A model generated the notes under the pieces. It did no database searches. It worked only from the letters and a program-made list of their open reading frames with translations, and was not told where the DNA came from. A program made the translations under genes and the position numbers. Of a DNA stretch of 18,513 nt, positions 15,490-18,513 are shown piece after piece. The stretch lies in assembly GCA_900544175.1 (NCBI GenBank), contig UQUN01000037.1:1-18513 (forward strand). Direction: 5' to 3'. Origin of the DNA: an uncultured Alistipes sp. GTDB lineage: Bacteria; Bacteroidota; Bacteroidia; Bacteroidales; UBA932. Within the stretch, counting starts at the first letter, position 1; each line of letters starts with the position of its first letter.

Positions 15490-16731
15490 CTAATAAGCAT
15501 TGTACTTCACCACCAGCTGCCTGTACATCATATTCTGCGACCTGTTCCGCAAGACCACTGCCAGCACCACTACGAGAGCCACGACAAACGCGGCTATGAC
15601 AAGTTCGGTCAACTGCCTCTGCTTCAGCAGCTGCATGTCCCTCCGTTGCAGTTCATTGGCATTCTTCTGACTTTCATACCTCCTGACAAGACTATTGAAC
15701 GAACGTTCCCGCTCTACATTGAACACCCTGTCCTTCAAATCATAATACATAGTCAGATACTCAACAGCCAGATCGTATTCTCCCATCGCGGTGTACACTT
15801 CCGCAAGTTCCTGATATATGCCGTACCCATAAAAATACAGCTGACATTTCTCCGTTATCTCCAATCCGCGGATGTAATAGTCAACAGCCTCCCTGTAGCG
15901 TCTCTTTCCAGCCAGAAACTTGCCATATCCGGACAGAGCCTCCACCTGCACCGTACTGTCATCGTTTCCGTGCGTCTCCAGACAGTCAAGAAACACCCGT
16001 TCCGCCTCACCGTCCCGGCCAAGAGCGGCAAGCACTGACGCATACAGCGGCTCGTAGGAATCAGAACCGACCGAATACTCGGGCCACTGTCCGGCTTCGC
16101 GGATATATCTGAGAGCCTCCGTATCATTACCCAGACTGTGGTGCATATAAGCGTACATGAGCGCCCCGGTATACATAAAATAACTGTCTCCTGTACGCAT
16201 GCCGTAGTCATAAATCTCCCCGGCCGCAGCAATACCGGCCGAGTCCTTCCTTATATAATGTATGATGGAGACATTGGTGAGCAACTTGTAATATGTATCA
16301 GGATCGCTGCTTTTCTCCGCATAGTCCATAGCCGCATAGAAATGATAAAGAGCGTTCTCGTACTCTATAGCGTTTATGAGGCTGAAAACCCCGATGACGT
16401 TGTGTATGATTATGCATTCCTGATACATTTCAAGTTCCTCCGCATCCTGCATCACCCTGTCGAACCAGAAATACATGGAATCGGGAGTGAACATGAGATA
16501 AAAAAGGCGGCCCAGTCTTGTACCGATACTTACGGCGGCATACCTGTCACCGGCGACTGCCGCACTGTCATAAAGCCTCCTGGCAAGCCCGACGGCCTCA
16601 TCGTATTTTCCAGCGGCCGTAAGACTGTCCACCCGCAGACAGGGACTGTACCGTACCGATTCTCTTTCCGAGCACGACAGCACAGCCGCTACCAGCACAA
16701 CCCCCAATATGACACCGACCACATTCCTCAT
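15490..16731 (-). CDS. TPR sensor with membrane helix, N-terminal part of a split AraC-type regulator
   Basis: This 413-residue protein starts MRNVVGVIL with a hydrophobic signal ending in AVLSC, a possible lipobox with C20. Residues about 30-335 are helical repeats of TPR type (for example AGKYDEAVGLARRLYD and MGEYDLAVEYLTMYYDLKD). Charged, coiled-coil-like helices follow (about 340-374), then one membrane helix (about 376-394, ELVIAAFVVALVVVLAVVL), then a 19-residue cytoplasmic stub ending KYNAY before TAG. The family normally continues in frame into an AraC HTH domain, and here the HTH continues in the same frame after the stop. The ATG at 16731 is chosen over an upstream in-frame start that would overlap the rhodanese gene and bury the signal peptide. 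TPRs would face the periplasm. Confidence 0.83.
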   Translation of the reverse strand: MRNVVGVILGVVLVAAVLSCSERESVRYSPCLRVDSLTAAGKYDEAVGLARRLYDSAAVAGDRYAAVSIGTRLGRLFYLMFTPDSMYFWFDRVMQDAEELEMYQECIIIHNVIGVFSLINAIEYENALYHFYAAMDYAEKSSDPDTYYKLLTNVSIIHYIRKDSAGIAAAGEIYDYGMRTGDSYFMYTGALMYAYMHHSLGNDTEALRYIREAGQWPEYSVGSDSYEPLYASVLAALGRDGEAERVFLDCLETHGNDDSTVQVEALSGYGKFLAGKRRYREAVDYYIRGLEITEKCQLYFYGYGIYQELAEVYTAMGEYDLAVEYLTMYYDLKDRVFNVERERSFNSLVRRYESQKNANELQRRDMQLLKQRQLTELVIAAFVVALVVVLAVVLRNRSQNMMYRQLVVKYNAY

Positions 16732-16783
16732 ACCTTCTGTACACTCCACACAAATCAGTTCTACAACCTCAATGTCTTTCCGT

Positions 16784-17260
16784 CTACGAGCATTTGTCCA
16801 CAGTTCTGTCAGACCTTCCTCCGTCGGAATGCTCCGGCTCCCGCCCGGATACACACGGACTGGAAACAGCGGCCATGTAGGTCCTGATTCCACCTATCAG
16901 ATTGCGCACATCCTTAAAGCCATTCTGCCGCAAGATATTGGAAGCAAGGTATCCTCTGAGGCCCACACCGCAGTAAAGCACTACCGGTCTGTCTTTCGGA
17001 ATCTCAGCCAGTCTCCCCCGTATATCGTCTACCGGGATGTTCACAGAACCGTCTATATGGCCACACCCGTACTCTGACGCAGTCCTCACGTCTATCAGCG
17101 AGACAGTTGTCACATCCATATCCCTGAGTTCTCTCCAATATACAGGAACCATCTTCCCTGACAATATGTTACCAGCCACATACCCTGCAATCGCTACAGG
17201 GTCCTTGGCTGACGAGAACGGAGGCGCGTAGGCATGCTCGGTAACGGTCAGATCATACAC
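16784..17260 (-). CDS. Rhodanese-domain protein, apparently the severed C-terminus of CoA-disulfide reductase
   Basis: This 158-residue product begins with YDLTVTEHAYAPPFSSAKDP, a segment that belongs to the C-terminal end of the CoA-disulfide reductase fold rather than to a free rhodanese. A rhodanese domain follows (about 36-130) with SLIDVRTASEY and the active loop VLYCGVGLRGY, whose C97 would carry the persulfide. The start is a GTG that overlaps the upstream reductase stop by 8 bases. It may therefore be translationally coupled, or the two may be one gene with a frameshift near 17260. The last ~29 residues (from SSPCVSG) are polar and unlike the family. In intact CoADR-rhodanese fusions the two halves act together in sulfur/CoA-persulfide metabolism. 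Confidence 0.8.
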   Translation of the reverse strand: MYDLTVTEHAYAPPFSSAKDPVAIAGYVAGNILSGKMVPVYWRELRDMDVTTVSLIDVRTASEYGCGHIDGSVNIPVDDIRGRLAEIPKDRPVVLYCGVGLRGYLASNILRQNGFKDVRNLIGGIRTYMAAVSSPCVSGREPEHSDGGRSDRTVDKCS

Positions 17261-18473
17261 CGTTCACCATGGCAAACTCATCGATCCGCTTGTCAACTCC
17301 GGAACGGCCCACTATCTGGGCTCCGAGAAGCCTGCCGTCGGAAGGGGAGAAGGTTATCTTGATGCTTATCTGTTCGGCTCCAGGATAATATCCGGCATTG
17401 GAACCAGGATGCACAGTTGCTGAAAGACATGGTATCTCCATCTGTTTAAGGCGTTTGGCCGGCAGTCCGGTAGAAGCGACAGTAAGGTCGAATACTTTTG
17501 CCACAGATGTACCGATAGAACCTTCGTACTTAATCCTGTCTCCGAAGACAATATTGTCAGCCACGATCCTTGCCTGGCGGTTGGCAGGACCGGCGAGAAA
17601 ATTGAGCCACGGCCTGCCCGTCACGGGATGGGGAAACTCCACCGCATCGCCCACCGCATAGATATTCCTGTCTGAAGTACGCAGATACTCATCGACATAA
17701 ATTCCTCTGGCTTCACCGATCTTAAGTCCGGCATCCGAGGCCAGAGACGTTTCCGGACGTACACCTATGGAGAGAATCACCATCTGAGCCTTGATAACCT
17801 CACCGGTATCGAGATTTACCGCGATGCCCTCCGGAACATCATCGAAAGACTCGACCGCACGCTTCAGAAACAACTCCACACCATGCTGCTGCAGATGACC
17901 GTGCACTATGGCCGCCATGGAATAGTCGAGCGGTCCCATGACCTGATCCGCCATCTCCACCACTGCGACTTCCAGACCGGCATGACGGAGATTCTCAGCC
18001 ATTTCAAGACCTATGAAACCTGCACCTATAATAACAGCACGCCTAACTCCTTCCCTACTCATGAACTCCTTTATGCGGTCTGTATCATTGACATTCCTAA
18101 GAGTGAACACTCTTGCACTCCCAACACCCTTCAGAGGAGGCACAACAGGCGAAGCTCCGGGAGAAAGCAGAAGCCTGTCATAACTTTCCTCATACACATT
18201 CCCATCGGAAGTCCTTACAGACACAGTCTTGCACGCAGGATTGATCCTTATGACCTCTGACCGAGTCCTGACATCAATATTGAACCGGCGTCCGAAACTC
18301 TCGGGAGTCTGTACGAACAAACTGTCCCTGCAGCCTATCACACCACCTATGTAATACGGCAGACCGCAGTTGGCATAGGAGATATACTCCCCTTTCTCAA
18401 ACATTATTATCTCAGCCTCCTCAGAATTTCTCCTGATCCTGGCTGCAGCAGTCGCTCCGGGGTAGTGTTTCAA
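17253..18473 (-). CDS. CoA-disulfide reductase-like FAD/NAD(P)H oxidoreductase, damaged at both ends
   Basis: This 406-residue flavoprotein belongs to the CoA-disulfide reductase/NADH oxidase family. C36 in SYANCGLPYYIGG is the single redox cysteine. IIGAGFIGLEMAE (148-160) binds NAD(P)H, and IYAVGDAVEF (271-280) is the second FAD motif. The frame ends early at KRIDEFAMVNGV; the expected next segment, YDLTVTEHAYAPPFSS, lies in a different frame downstream. At the other end the usual first ~12 residues (beta strand plus GGVAGG of the FAD-binding motif) are missing: homology begins at GATAAARIRR and the preceding residues do not fit. The frame is open to the window edge, so the start shown (a TTG) is uncertain. 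Catalytic activity is doubtful as it stands. Confidence 0.82.
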   Translation of the reverse strand: MKHYPGATAAARIRRNSEEAEIIMFEKGEYISYANCGLPYYIGGVIGCRDSLFVQTPESFGRRFNIDVRTRSEVIRINPACKTVSVRTSDGNVYEESYDRLLLSPGASPVVPPLKGVGSARVFTLRNVNDTDRIKEFMSREGVRRAVIIGAGFIGLEMAENLRHAGLEVAVVEMADQVMGPLDYSMAAIVHGHLQQHGVELFLKRAVESFDDVPEGIAVNLDTGEVIKAQMVILSIGVRPETSLASDAGLKIGEARGIYVDEYLRTSDRNIYAVGDAVEFPHPVTGRPWLNFLAGPANRQARIVADNIVFGDRIKYEGSIGTSVAKVFDLTVASTGLPAKRLKQMEIPCLSATVHPGSNAGYYPGAEQISIKITFSPSDGRLLGAQIVGRSGVDKRIDEFAMVNGV

Positions 18474-18513
18474 ACAGTGTGTCTGGGTTAAGCCATCAGA
18501 CCTCTTAGTTTTG

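Noticed and set aside
16138..16887. 249-codon plus-strand frame opposite the TPR gene and rhodanese end
   Set aside because: It runs antisense across two well-supported minus-strand genes and has no recognisable content.
1..18513. CRISPR arrays, tRNA genes, transposases or integrases
   Set aside because: No direct-repeat/spacer series, cloverleaf sequence or recombinase motif was found on either strand.

Overview
The window looks like a chromosomal segment of a gut-type Bacteroidota (Bacteroidales) bacterium of mid GC content. The evidence is family-level: two lipoproteins with short lipobox signals (one with a BACON-like domain, one fimbrillin-like), a secreted GH20 hexosaminidase, a TPR-membrane-AraC regulator typical of this phylum, TAnnTTTG-type promoter elements, weak Shine-Dalgarno sites, and the MaeB, RibBA and CoA-disulfide-reductase families found there. 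The genus is not determinable from the sequence alone.

Layout. Positions 1-150 hold the possible tail of an upstream gene. Positions 206-4174 (+) carry three tightly spaced genes: an exported purple-acid-phosphatase-like metallophosphoesterase, the malic enzyme maeB and a Bcp/PrxQ peroxiredoxin. They end in an 11-bp hairpin that overlaps the last stop codon. A compact imperfect inverted-repeat element follows at 4232-4339 and can be drawn as a long stem with two small inner hairpins. Then comes a secreted GH20 beta-N-acetylhexosaminidase (4386-6398, +).

Positions 6431-10048 (-) are a complete riboflavin operon, ribD-ribE-ribBA-ribH. It is headed by an FMN riboswitch (about 10138-10256), a terminator hairpin directly before the ribD start, and a 10-nt perfect complement between the aptamer's 5' strand and the terminator arm. 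Together these suggest transcription attenuation by FMN. Divergent from it is an iron-sulfur FrhB-family oxidoreductase (10310-11497, +), separated from the next block by a GC-rich hairpin.

Positions 11570-18473 (-) hold, in transcription order: a CoA-disulfide-reductase-like flavoprotein, a rhodanese, a TPR/membrane sensor, an AraC-type DNA-binding domain, a 21-residue-repeat LRR lipoprotein with an EF-hand loop, and a fimbrillin-like lipoprotein. The last two form a surface-protein unit that the regulator may control (inference).

The most notable anomalies lie in this last block. The TPR sensor and the HTH protein are in the same frame and separated by one TAG codon, so they look like one gene split by a nonsense codon. 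The CoA-disulfide reductase and the rhodanese look like one protein split by a frame change. The flavoprotein also lacks its N-terminal FAD-binding strand just before the window edge. Three lesions within about 3 kb of the edge suggest gene decay, local sequence error or assembly chimerism, or less likely recoding.
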